This document shows positions 45,863 through 53,312 of a stretch of 64,000 nucleotides of DNA, in pieces. Numbering within the stretch: position 1 is the first letter of the stretch; every line of letters starts with the position of its first letter. Source of the stretch: Nocardioides sp. Soil774 (lineage in GTDB: Bacteria; Actinomycetota; Actinomycetes; Propionibacteriales; Nocardioidaceae); the NCBI RefSeq assembly GCF_001428125.1, contig NZ_LMSM01000008.1, forward strand, positions 1 to 64,000. Reading direction: 5' to 3'. Under the pieces are notes generated by a model. It did not search any database and had not been told where the DNA came from. It saw only the letters and a program-made list of their open reading frames with translations. The translations under genes were made by a program, and so were the position numbers.

Positions 45863-48800
45863 ATGCAGATCATCGCGATCATCATCTCGCTGGCCGCCAC
45901 GGCTGTGGCCGTGGTCCTGACCACGCGCGCCGTGCGCCACATGGTCGGCGTGATCCGCACTGGTCAGCCGGTGTCGCGCACCGACGCGCCCGCCGCGCGC
46001 CTGCTCCACATGTTGAAGGAGTCGGTGCTCCACACCCGCATGCTCCAGTGGCACTGGATCGGCATCCTCCACTGGTTCGTCTACGCCGCGTTCATCCTGC
46101 TCTCCTCCGCGGTGATGGCCGGCTACGTGCAGCTCTTCGACCCGCTGTTCGAGATCCCGGTCATCGGCCGGTGGTACATCTACGGCTGGGCCGCGGAGAT
46201 CCTCGGCCTGCTCGGCACCCTCGGCATCATCGCGCTCGCGGTCTACCGCCAGGTCAAGCACCCGCGGACCCTCGGACGCCGCAGTCGGTTCTTCGGCTCG
46301 AACTTCTGGCAGGCCTACTTCGTGGAGGGCATGGTCCTGCTCGAGAGCGCGGCGATCCTGTTCATCCGCGGCGCGGAGTACAAGCTGCACGAGGGCACCA
46401 AGCTGCACTTCCCGCTCAGCCACCTCGTCGGCGAGTGGTTCTACCCCGACTCCGAGCAGGCGCTGAAGAACATCGTCTTCTTCGTCGCGATGGTGAAGAT
46501 CACCTCGGCGATGATCTGGCTGATCGTCATCGCCTCCAACCTGACCATGGGCGTGGCGTGGCACCGCTTCACCGCGTGGTTCAACATCTACTTCAAGCGC
46601 GAGTCCGACGGCAGCACCGCACTCGGCGCGATGAAGCCGCTGACCTCGGACGGCAAGTCCGTCACCCTCGACGACATCGACGACCTCGACGAGGACTCGG
46701 TCCTCGGCGTCGGCAAGGTCGAGGACTTCTCGTGGAAGGGCATCCTCGACTTCACCACCTGCACCGAGTGCGGCCGCTGCCAGTCGCAGTGCCCGGCCTG
46801 GAACACCGAGAAGCCGCTGTCGCCCAAGCTCCTGATCACCAGCCTGCGCGACCACGCGTACGCCAAGGCGACCGGCGACGAGGCGCACACGGAGCGACAG
46901 CTGGTCGGCGTCGGGAGCAAGGGCGAGAGCGGCGGCACGGGCACCGACGTGCTCGACTACTTCTACAACCCCACCGACGGCGCCTTCGTCATCGACGAGG
47001 ACGTCCTGTGGAACTGCACGTCGTGCGGCGCGTGCGTCCAGCAGTGCCCCGTCGACATCGAGCACGTCGACCACATCATGGACATGCGGCGCTACCAGCT
47101 GCTCGTGGAGTCCAACTTCCCGGCCGAGCTCAACCAGCTCTTCAAGGGCCTGGAGAACAAGGGAAACCCGTGGAACATGTCGAGCACCGCTCGCATGGAC
47201 TGGGCCAAGGGCCTCGACTTCGAGGTGCCGGTCGTCGGGGAGGACCTGGAGTCGCTGGAGTCGGTCGACTGGCTGTTCTGGGTCGGCTGCGCCGGGGCGT
47301 ACGAGGACCGCGCGAAGAAGACCACCCGCGCGGTCGCCGAGCTGCTCGACATGGCCGGCATCTCCTTCGGCGTGCTCGGCAACGGTGAGACCTGCACCGG
47401 TGACCCCGCCCGTCGCGCGGGCAACGAGTTCGTCTTCCAGGGCCTGGCGCAGCAGAACGTCGAGACCTTCAAGGAGTACAAGGTCAAGAAGGTCGTCTCG
47501 ACCTGCGCCCACTGCTTCAACACGCTCAAGAACGAGTACAAGGACTTCGGCATCGAGCTCGAGGTCGTCCACCACACCCAGCTGCTCAACCGCCTGGTGC
47601 GCGAGGGCAAGCTGACGCCGGTCAAGGACGGCGCGGGTGCCGCGAAGCGCTCGATCACCTACCACGACCCGTGCTACCTCGGTCGGCACAACGAGGTCTA
47701 CTCGCCGCCCCGCGAGCTGCTCCAGGTGCTGCCCGGCGCCGAGGTCATCGAGATGGAGCGCAACTCCGAGCGGTCCTTCTGCTGCGGCGCCGGCGGTGCG
47801 CGCATGTGGATGGAGGAGAACATCGGCGAGCGGATCAACATGAACCGCACCAAGGAGGCCGTCGGCACCGGCGCCGACCAGATCGCCGTCGGCTGCCCCT
47901 TCTGCCGCGTGATGCTCTCCGACGGGCTGACCATGCAGCAGAGCAAGGGCGAGGCCCGCGAGGAGGTCGAGGTCCTCGACGTCGCGCAGATGCTGCTCGC
48001 CTCGGTCAAGGGCGAGCAGGCCACCAAGGCCGCGCCCGGGTCGTCCGCTGCTGCTGCCGCTGCTGCTGCCGCTCCTGCCGCCTCCTCGGGTGACGTGGCC
48101 ACGAAGGACGAGCCGGAGGCCGGCGACGTCACCGTCACCGAGGACACCGTCACCGAGACCGCCGACGTCGGCCCGGCCGCGAAGGCGTCGGGCGGGTCGT
48201 CGCTGTTCGACACCCCCGCATCGGAGGAGGCCCCGGCCCCCGCTCCCGCTCCCGCTCCCGCCAAGCCTGCGGAATCCGGGTCGCTGTTCGACACCCCGGC
48301 GCCGGAGCCCGAGCCGGCCGCCGAGCCCGCAGTGGCTGCTGAGTCTCCCAGCGACTCAACCCCCAGCGCGCCCGCCGAGGCCGCTCCGACGACCGACCTG
48401 GGCAGCGGTGGATCGCTGTTCGACCTCGGTACGCCGCCCGAGCCGGAGGCCGCGACGCAGAGCCCTGCCGAGCCCGCGGTGGCTGCTGAGTCTCCCAGCG
48501 ACTCAACCCCCACCGCGTCCGCCGAGACCCCGGCGGCGACCGACCTCGGCAGCGGCGGGTCGCTCTTCGACATCGCGGCCCCCGAGCCGGTGGCCGAGCA
48601 GCCCGCAGTGCGCGAGCCCGAGGTCTCGGCCGCGCCCGCCGCTGAGCCGAAGGCCCCGACAGAGGCCCCTGCAGAGGTGCCTGCCGAGCCTGCTGCCGAG
48701 GCCGCTGCCGAGCCGAAGGCCGAGACCGAGGCGGCGCCCTCCAGCGCGACTGCGTCGACGCCCACCACGGACGCCGACCTGTCCAGCCTGGGTTCGCTCT

Positions 48801-49510
48801 TCGACCTCGAGGCTCCGGAGGCCGCTCCTGCTGCTCCGGCCGCGCCGGCTGATGCAGCGCCTGCGGCCGAGCCCGAGACCGAGCGTGAGTCGGAGCCGGA
48901 GCCCGTGGCGGCGGCCGAGGCCGAGACCGCGGTCGAGCCTGAGCCGGAGCCTGAGTCGGAGTCGACCCCGGAGCCCGCGCCGGCCCCCGCCACGGAGGCG
49001 CCCGCCTCCAGCGGCGCCGTGTCGACTCCCGCCACCGACGTCGACCTGACGAGCCTGGGCTCGCTGTTCGACATCGAGGCGCCTGCGGCCGCACCCGCAC
49101 CCACCCCGAGCGAGCAGACCTCGCCCGGTCCCGCGGCAGCGGAGCCGGAGCCGGAGACGGACACGGCCGCCGCGACCGAGGCCGAGCCGACGGCCGAGGT
49201 CGAGGCAGAACTCGAGACCACGACGCCGGAGCCCGAGGCAGCACCCCAGGCAGCGCCCAGCGCGCCGCCGAGCGGTGCGGACCTGAGCCAGGCAGCCCTC
49301 TTCGCCGACCCCGAGAGCTCCGACACGGAGCCGGAGCCCGCGGAGGCCGAGGCACCCGAGGCCGAGGCACCGGAGGCCGAGGACGCCGACGCAGAGCCGG
49401 CGCCGGCGGAGGAGCCGGCCGCAGCTCCGACCTCGTCGCCGGGCACCCCGGGCCACACCCCGCGTACGGACGTGGACATCTCCGGCTCGGGCTCGCTCTT
49501 CGACCTCTGA
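45863..49510 (+). CDS. etfD: EtfD-like membrane Fe-S oxidoreductase with long acidic SLFD-repeat tail
   Basis: A 1,215-residue protein. Residues 1-270 have about six membrane helices like the haem b subunits of NarI/DsrM type. Two [4Fe-4S] motifs follow, C-T-E-C-G-R-C-Q-S-Q-C-P (from Cys300) and C-T-S-C-G-A-C-V-Q-Q-C-P (from Cys385), then two CCG domains (D-P-C-Y-L-G-R; F-C-C-G-A-G-G). This matches mycobacterial Rv0338c/EtfD, which passes electrons from acyl-CoA dehydrogenases via ETF to menaquinone. Residues about 716-1215 are a Pro/Ala/Glu-rich tail with SLFD at 780, 807, 851, 900, 978, 1067 and 1211, the last one residue from the end. The tail's role is unknown. Start has GAGGAG at 45847. 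Confidence 0.88.
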   Translation: MQIIAIIISLAATAVAVVLTTRAVRHMVGVIRTGQPVSRTDAPAARLLHMLKESVLHTRMLQWHWIGILHWFVYAAFILLSSAVMAGYVQLFDPLFEIPVIGRWYIYGWAAEILGLLGTLGIIALAVYRQVKHPRTLGRRSRFFGSNFWQAYFVEGMVLLESAAILFIRGAEYKLHEGTKLHFPLSHLVGEWFYPDSEQALKNIVFFVAMVKITSAMIWLIVIASNLTMGVAWHRFTAWFNIYFKRESDGSTALGAMKPLTSDGKSVTLDDIDDLDEDSVLGVGKVEDFSWKGILDFTTCTECGRCQSQCPAWNTEKPLSPKLLITSLRDHAYAKATGDEAHTERQLVGVGSKGESGGTGTDVLDYFYNPTDGAFVIDEDVLWNCTSCGACVQQCPVDIEHVDHIMDMRRYQLLVESNFPAELNQLFKGLENKGNPWNMSSTARMDWAKGLDFEVPVVGEDLESLESVDWLFWVGCAGAYEDRAKKTTRAVAELLDMAGISFGVLGNGETCTGDPARRAGNEFVFQGLAQQNVETFKEYKVKKVVSTCAHCFNTLKNEYKDFGIELEVVHHTQLLNRLVREGKLTPVKDGAGAAKRSITYHDPCYLGRHNEVYSPPRELLQVLPGAEVIEMERNSERSFCCGAGGARMWMEENIGERINMNRTKEAVGTGADQIAVGCPFCRVMLSDGLTMQQSKGEAREEVEVLDVAQMLLASVKGEQATKAAPGSSAAAAAAAAAPAASSGDVATKDEPEAGDVTVTEDTVTETADVGPAAKASGGSSLFDTPASEEAPAPAPAPAPAKPAESGSLFDTPAPEPEPAAEPAVAAESPSDSTPSAPAEAAPTTDLGSGGSLFDLGTPPEPEAATQSPAEPAVAAESPSDSTPTASAETPAATDLGSGGSLFDIAAPEPVAEQPAVREPEVSAAPAAEPKAPTEAPAEVPAEPAAEAAAEPKAETEAAPSSATASTPTTDADLSSLGSLFDLEAPEAAPAAPAAPADAAPAAEPETERESEPEPVAAAEAETAVEPEPEPESESTPEPAPAPATEAPASSGAVSTPATDVDLTSLGSLFDIEAPAAAPAPTPSEQTSPGPAAAEPEPETDTAAATEAEPTAEVEAELETTTPEPEAAPQAAPSAPPSGADLSQAALFADPESSDTEPEPAEAEAPEAEAPEAEDADAEPAPAEEPAAAPTSSPGTPGHTPRTDVDISGSGSLFDL

Positions 49511-49532
49511 TCGACGCCCTCGCCTGACCGCC

Positions 49533-49567
49533 CCGGCGCCCGCCCCTGATCCTAGGGCGGGCGCCGG
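49533..49567 (+). terminator. Terminator hairpin after etfD
   Basis: A perfect 13-bp stem, CCGGCGCCCGCCC (49533-49545) with 49555-49567, around the 9-base loop CTGATCCTA, 22 bases after the stop. No T-run. Confidence 0.85.
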
Positions 49568-49592
49568 CTCGCGTCCTGCCCACGACCCCCCA

Positions 49593-49655
49593 GGTAGTCC
49601 GCTGCAAAGAGCTGGCGAAAACCCGCCCGGGACCGGCCGAACGCAGCGGACTACC
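49593..49655. repeat. Long-loop inverted repeat, GTAGTCCGCTGC arms
   Basis: GGTAGTCCGCTGC (49593-49605) pairs perfectly with 49643-49655 over 13 bases. The 37-base loop holds no gene. It lies between the etfD terminator and the TGAYRTCA operator array. It has the same form as the other intergenic palindromes (perfect GC-rich arms after a gene end) and its arm contains AGCGGAC, also found in the GAGCGGACC family. Confidence 0.65.
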
Positions 49656-49671
49656 CCGGCGCGGGACCGAT

Positions 49672-49733
49672 TGATGTCACGAGGACGCCAACGTGACATC
49701 ACAAATGCTTGACATGACGTCACCGTGATGTCA
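49672..49733 (+). promoter_or_regulatory. Array of four TGAYRTCA operator boxes and promoter of the RHH gene
   Basis: Boxes lie at 49672-49679 (TGATGTCA), 49694-49701 (TGACATCA), 49715-49722 (TGACGTCA) and 49726-49733 (TGATGTCA). Centre spacings are 22, 21 and 11 bases, all whole helical turns, so bound dimers would line one face of DNA. A -35 TTGACA (49709-49714) and a weak -10 (CAAAGT, 49732-49737) 17 bases apart are buried within it. Transcription from there would start at about the ATG (49745), making a leaderless message. Self-repression by the RHH protein is likely. Confidence 0.7.
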
Positions 49734-49744
49734 AAGTGGTGCAC

Positions 49745-50293
49745 ATGGACATCACCCCCTACGTCGACAGCCTCCGACGCGATCTCGTCGCGGCGGCCGA
49801 GGCCGGCAGCGAGGACCTCAAGCAGGCCGCCGAGCGGCTGGCGTACGCCCTCGACCCGAGCGCGCGCCTGGCGCTGATGGAGGCCATCTCCCACGCCGCG
49901 GCCGAGATCACCGCCGAGCTGCCCGAGGGCAGCGTCGACGTACGACTCGTGGGCCGCGAGCTCGACTTCGTCGTCGAGGTCGCCCCGCCGAGCGCCGTGC
50001 CGGCACCGCCCCCGCCGCCGTCCCCGCCGACCCCGCCCGAGGAGGACGACGGCGACCTCGCCCGGATCACGCTCCGCATCCCGGAGGCGGTCAAGGCCCG
50101 CGCCGAGGAGAAGGCCGCGGCCGCCGGGCAGAGCCTCAACACCTGGATGGTCGGCCTCGTGCGCGCCGCGACCAACGAGCACGCGATCAACATCGACGTC
50201 GACCTCAGCAGCGTCCCCTTCGTGGGCTACGACCCCTTCGCCGCCCACCGGAGGCAGGGGCAGGGCAGCCGCCGGATGACCGGCTGGCTGTAG
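49745..50293 (+). CDS. Ribbon-helix-helix regulator (HicB-like C-terminus) with novel N-terminal domain
   Basis: A 182-residue protein from ATG 49745; GTG 49736 is an alternative. Residues about 1-78 form an alpha/beta domain (MDITPYVDSLRRDLVAAAEA; S-V-D-V-R-L-V-G-R-E-L-D-F-V-V-E). A Pro-rich linker follows, then at about 110-145 a ribbon-helix-helix (A-R-I-T-L-R-I-P-E-A-V-K-A-R-A-E-E-K-A-A) with the HicB-type Q-S-L-N-T-W. No HicA toxin is adjacent. It probably binds the four TGAYRTCA boxes upstream. It is followed 99 bases on by the DUF4097 gene. Confidence 0.8.
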   Translation: MDITPYVDSLRRDLVAAAEAGSEDLKQAAERLAYALDPSARLALMEAISHAAAEITAELPEGSVDVRLVGRELDFVVEVAPPSAVPAPPPPPSPPTPPEEDDGDLARITLRIPEAVKARAEEKAAAAGQSLNTWMVGLVRAATNEHAINIDVDLSSVPFVGYDPFAAHRRQGQGSRRMTGWL

Positions 50294-50392
50294 CCCCACC
50301 GACACCACCCACCGCACGCAGCGGACCGGCACCAGGCCGGCCCGGCGGACGAGCACACCCCGAACCCATCTCGACCTGAACCGGAGACCACC

Positions 50393-51226
50393 ATGAGCAA
50401 CCAGATCGACCTCACCTTCGACACCCCCGAGCCCATCGACCTCTACGTCGAGAACGGCCGCGGCCTCGTGGACGTGACCGCCACGAGCACCACCGAGACC
50501 ACGGTCCGGATCACCGGCGACCGCGCCGACGAGTTCGACGTGCGCGACCTCGGGGATCGCATCGCGATCATCGCCCCGACGCGCTCGGGCGGGTTCTTCG
50601 GCAAGGACGCCCGCGCGGAGGTCGTGGTCGAGGTGCCGGTGTCCAGCGGCCTCGTCGTCAAGGCCGGCAGCAGCGACGTGCAGACGCACGGGCGGCTCGC
50701 CGACACCCGCGTCGAGTGCGGCTCGGGCGAGGTCTCGCTCGACGTCGTCGACGGCGACACGGTCGTGCAGTCCGGCTCCGGTGACGTCAGTGCCGTCCAC
50801 CTCGCCGGCGACGCGCGCGTCAAGTCCGGGTCCGGCGACGTGCGGGTCGACCGCGCCGACTCCGGGCTCGTCGTCACCACGGGCAGCGGTGACGTGCTCG
50901 TCGGCCAGGCCCGCGACGAGCTGGCCATCAAGACCGGCTCGGGCGACGCCCAGGTCGGCCTGCTCGACGGTGAGGCGATCTTCACGACCGGGTCGGGTGA
51001 CCTCGCGGTCTCCGAGGCGGCCTCGGGCCGCGTGACCGCCAAGACCGCCAGCGGCGACGTGCGCATCGGCGTACGCCCCGGGACCCCGGTGTGGACCGAC
51101 GTCCGCACCCTCAGCGGCCGGCTGTCGTCCACCCTGCCCTCGACCGGCGAGCCCGCCGCCGACCAGGCCTACCTCGAGGTCCGCGCCACCACCGCCTCGG
51201 GCGACGTCACCCTCCACCAGAGCTGA
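50393..51226 (+). CDS. DUF4097-family beta-strand repeat protein
   Basis: A 277-residue protein without signal peptide. Its central 160 residues are short beta-strand repeats marked by G-S-G-E-V, G-S-G-D-V (three times), G-S-G-D-A, G-S-G-D-L and A-S-G-D-V (twice), the hallmark of DUF4097 (putative adhesin/LiaG-like) proteins that form a right-handed beta solenoid. A cytoplasmic location and pairing with an RHH regulator suggest a stress or scaffolding role rather than adhesion. GGAG at 50382 sets the start. The 31-residue gene follows 33 bases later. Confidence 0.87.
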   Translation: MSNQIDLTFDTPEPIDLYVENGRGLVDVTATSTTETTVRITGDRADEFDVRDLGDRIAIIAPTRSGGFFGKDARAEVVVEVPVSSGLVVKAGSSDVQTHGRLADTRVECGSGEVSLDVVDGDTVVQSGSGDVSAVHLAGDARVKSGSGDVRVDRADSGLVVTTGSGDVLVGQARDELAIKTGSGDAQVGLLDGEAIFTTGSGDLAVSEAASGRVTAKTASGDVRIGVRPGTPVWTDVRTLSGRLSSTLPSTGEPAADQAYLEVRATTASGDVTLHQS

Positions 51227-51259
51227 ACCCCGAACACCCACCCAGGAAGGAGCAAGACC

Positions 51260-51355
51260 ATGTATGACTCGTTCACCGACATCGAGCTGATCGCCCGCCA
51301 CCGCATCGCCGAGCGCGTGCGCTTCTCGCCCCGCGCTCCCAAACGCAACCGCTGA
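51260..51355 (+). CDS. 31-residue microprotein after DUF4097
   Basis: ATG 51260 has a strong AGGAAGGAG upstream (51244-51252). It encodes MYDSFTDIELIARHRIAERV, then a basic tail R-F-S-P-R-A-P-K-R-N-R. The first 20 residues can form an amphipathic helix. It resembles the 38-residue protein at 22958-23074 in size, strong ribosome site, opening (M-[FY], D-S-F, E-[IL]) and basic C-terminus. It lies in line with DUF4097 and is probably co-transcribed. Function unknown. Confidence 0.72.
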   Translation: MYDSFTDIELIARHRIAERVRFSPRAPKRNR

Positions 51356-51412
51356 CGCACCACCGCGGCGTCACGGGGGCATGACGTCATCCGATCTCCG
51401 GTCGCCGGCGAC

Positions 51413-51988
51413 TCAGATGGGCGTGCGGTGGAAGCCCTGGAACGAGCGGCTGGGCGTCGGCCCCCGCTGGCCCTGGTAGCGCGAGCCGTACTTCTCCGAG
51501 CCGTAGGGGTGCTCGCTCGGCGAGGAGAGGCGGAAGAAGCAGAACTGCCCGATCTTCATGCCGGGGTAGAGCTTGATCGGCAGCGTCGCGACGTTGGCCA
51601 GTTCGAGGGTCACGTGGCCGGAGAAGCCCGGGTCGACGAAGCCGGCGGTCGCGTGGGTGAGCAGGCCGAGCCGCCCCAGCGACGACTTGCCCTCCACTCG
51701 CGCGGCGATGTCGTCGGGCAGGCTCACCACCTCGTACGTCGACCCGAGCACGAACTCCCCCGGGTGCAGGATGAACGGCTCGTCGCCCTCCGGCTCGACC
51801 TCGCGGGTCAGCTCGGACTGGTCCGCCGCCGGGTCGATGTGCGGGTAGCGGTGGTTCTCGAAGACCCGGAAGAACCGGTCGAGCCGCACGTCCACGCTCG
51901 AGGGCTGCATCATCGCGGGCTCCCAGGGATCGAGGGCGATCCGGCCGGCGTCGATCTCAGCGGTGATGTCACGGTCGGAGAGCAGCAC
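51413..51988 (-). CDS. dcd: dCTP deaminase, bifunctional (dUMP-forming) type
   Basis: A 191-residue enzyme from a GTG start. The active-site segment [12 protein letters not shown] and [14 protein letters not shown] match the mycobacterial and Methanocaldococcus-type Dcd-Dut enzymes that both deaminate dCTP and remove pyrophosphate to give dUMP. The C-terminal [11 protein letters not shown] lid is present. It keeps dUTP low and feeds thymidylate synthesis. It is divergent from the SGNH gene with 56 bases between. Full length. Confidence 0.95.
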   Translation of the reverse strand: MLLSDRDITAEIDAGRIALDPWEPAMMQPSSVDVRLDRFFRVFENHRYPHIDPAADQSELTREVEPEGDEPFILHPGEFVLGSTYEVVSLPDDIAARVEGKSSLGRLGLLTHATAGFVDPGFSGHVTLELANVATLPIKLYPGMKIGQFCFFRLSSPSEHPYGSEKYGSRYQGQRGPTPSRSFQGFHRTPI

Positions 51989-52044
51989 GCGGCCGACCCT
52001 AGCCCTGCTGCGGCGTCTCGGGGAGGCGTGATCACAATGGAGCA

Positions 52045-52818
52045 GTGACCTTCCACCGCTACGTCGCCCTGGGCGACTCCTTCACCGAGGGCGTCGGTGA
52101 CCCCGACGCATCGCGGCCCAACGGCCTGCGCGGCTGGGCCGACCGCGTCGCCGAGGTGCTCGCCCAGCAGACCGACGACTTCGGCTACGCCAACCTCGCG
52201 ATCCGGGGCCGCAAGCTCGGCGCGATCGTCGACGAGCAGGTCGACGCCGCCGTGGCGCTGGCCCCCGACCTGGTGACCATCCACGGCGGCGGCAACGACG
52301 TGCTGCGACCCCGCGTCGACCTCGACGTCCTCGCCCGGACGTACGACGATGCGATCGCGAGGCTCGCGGCGACCGGGGCGCACGTCGTGATGTTCACCAT
52401 CTTCGACCCGGGCGGCGGCGGCATCTACGGCCCCGTGCGCGGTCGGATGGCCATCTTCAACGAGTGGGTCCGCGAGATCGCCGACCGGCACGGCGCGACC
52501 GTGGTCGACATGTGGCGGATGCGCGACATCGAGGTCGGCAGCGTCATGGACACCGACCGGATGCACCTCAACCGCCACGGCCACACCCACATGGCGCACG
52601 CCGTCCTCGAGGCCATCGGTGTCGAGCACGGCCTCGACCCCGTCGTCGTCGAGCCGCTGCCGGTCCTGCGCCGCCGCGAGCAGTGGGCGGCCAACGCGCA
52701 GTGGACCCGCGAGTTCCTCGTGCCGTGGGTGCATCGTCGGGTCACCGGGCGCTCGTCGGGCGACTCCGTCACCCCGAAGCACCCGGTGCTGACCAGGGTG
52801 GACCAGCCGGTCCGGTAG
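52045..52818 (+). CDS. SGNH/GDSL-family hydrolase (cytoplasmic)
   Basis: A 257-residue protein from GTG 52045 with GGAG just upstream. The four blocks are [10 protein letters not shown] (Ser nucleophile), the A-I-R-G-R-K-L-G Gly region, G-G-G-N-D-V-L and [10 protein letters not shown] (Asp/His). No signal peptide, so it acts inside the cell, unlike the one at 6292. The family hydrolyses esters or acyl-thioesters. Its C-terminal 60 residues are a basic extension. The tRNA gene begins 28 bases after the stop. Confidence 0.92.
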   Translation: MTFHRYVALGDSFTEGVGDPDASRPNGLRGWADRVAEVLAQQTDDFGYANLAIRGRKLGAIVDEQVDAAVALAPDLVTIHGGGNDVLRPRVDLDVLARTYDDAIARLAATGAHVVMFTIFDPGGGGIYGPVRGRMAIFNEWVREIADRHGATVVDMWRMRDIEVGSVMDTDRMHLNRHGHTHMAHAVLEAIGVEHGLDPVVVEPLPVLRRREQWAANAQWTREFLVPWVHRRVTGRSSGDSVTPKHPVLTRVDQPVR

Positions 52819-52846
52819 CATCTGGCCCGCCGTCGTACGACGGCGT

Positions 52847-52922
52847 GCGGATGTAGCTCAGTTGGTAGAGCGCGACCTTCCCAAGGTCGATGTCGCGAGT
52901 TCGAGTCTCGTCATCCGCTCCA
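52847..52922 (+). tRNA. tRNA-Gly (anticodon CCC), CCA encoded
   Basis: The acceptor stem GCGGATG/CATCCGC (52847-52853, 52912-52918) pairs perfectly. The anticodon stem CGACC/GGTCG encloses the loop T-T-C-C-C-A-A, so the anticodon is CCC (codon GGG, Gly). The T arm GTTCGAGTC is standard. The 3' CCA (52920-52922) is encoded in DNA. A palindrome, GCCGTCGTACGACGGC, lies at 52829-52844 just upstream. Confidence 0.97.
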
Positions 52923-52930
52923 CTGCTCTC

Positions 52931-52998
52931 CGGGCGCGCGAGCGCGACGCTCTGCCCACCGTCGATGTCGCGAGTTCGAGTCTCGTCATCCGCTCCAA
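52931..52998 (+). repeat. Tandem partial tRNA-Gly copy 1
   Basis: A 68-base unit beginning CGGGCGCGCGAGCGCGAC. Its last 37 bases before the final A (52961-52997) equal the tRNA-Gly bases 52886-52922 including CCA. It also shares GAGCGCGAC with the D/anticodon side, but the anticodon arm is 3 bases longer and there is no 5' acceptor strand, so it cannot be a working tRNA. Confidence 0.85.
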
Positions 52999-53007
52999 TG
53001 TGTTTCC

Positions 53008-53075
53008 CGGGCGCGCGAGCGCGACGCTCTGCCCACCGTCGATGTCGCGAGTTCGAGTCTCGTCATCCGCTCCAA
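53008..53075 (+). repeat. Tandem partial tRNA-Gly copy 2
   Basis: Identical over 68 bases to 52931-52998, at exactly 77 bases offset. The spacers between units share TTTCCCGG. The lack of any difference between the two copies suggests recent duplication or gene conversion. Confidence 0.87.
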
Positions 53076-53127
53076 CGTCTTTCCCGGCTCGCGTCCGCGC
53101 GATCCCCTGCCGATCGGCGGCGTCGCG

Positions 53128-53147
53128 TTCCCCGGATATCCGGGGAA
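53128..53147. repeat. CCCCGGATATCCGGGG palindrome, copy 1
   Basis: A perfect 20-base palindrome (TT, the 16-base core, AA). The same core recurs at 53192-53207 and 60599-60614. No coding sequence overlaps it. Confidence 0.85.
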
Positions 53148-53187
53148 ACTCGAGCCTCACCCCCGAAACTTCGCACTGGAACCTCCA

Positions 53188-53211
53188 GTTTCCCCGGATA
53201 TCCGGGGAAAC
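53188..53211. repeat. CCCCGGATATCCGGGG palindrome, copy 2
   Basis: A perfect 24-base palindrome around the shared 16-base core, 60 bases after copy 1. The 40 bases between the two copies hold nothing recognisable. With copy 3 at 60590 this makes a small dispersed family. Confidence 0.85.
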
Positions 53212-53312
53212 CTGCAGACCCGCCCGGCGTGTGACCAGAGGGAGACTTGCGCCTTCTGGGGCCAGAGAGGACAGTGAGGCGTCCGTGTTCTCGGATCCGA
53301 AGGTCCTTCCCC

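Larger units (their letters stand above)
52923..53312. other. Gene-free region of repeats after tRNA-Gly
   Basis: I see no protein gene here. The first part (to about 53083) holds two tandem copies of a 68-base repeat with a 77-base period that contain the 3' part of the tRNA. The second part holds two CCCCGGATATCCGGGG palindromes at 53128-53147 and 53188-53211. The remaining 100 bases run into the C39-like gene with no recognisable promoter. Confidence 0.75.

Noticed and set aside
49745..51226. HicAB-type toxin-antitoxin system
   Set aside because: The regulator has a HicB-like RHH tail, but no HicA-size toxin is adjacent and the next gene is DUF4097.
52931..53075. CRISPR array
   Set aside because: Only two 68-base identical units with 9-base spacers, derived from tRNA, and no cas genes nearby.
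52847..53075. att sites bounding an integrated element
   Set aside because: The direct repeats are 77 bases apart, leaving no room for an element or integrase. Past integration scars remain possible but no element is present now.
53290..53306. Third hut-type operator (TTCTCGGATCCGAAGG) upstream of the C39-like gene
   Set aside because: It shares TCTCGGATCC but the right half is not CAGAC; symmetry is different and the gene has no link to histidine.
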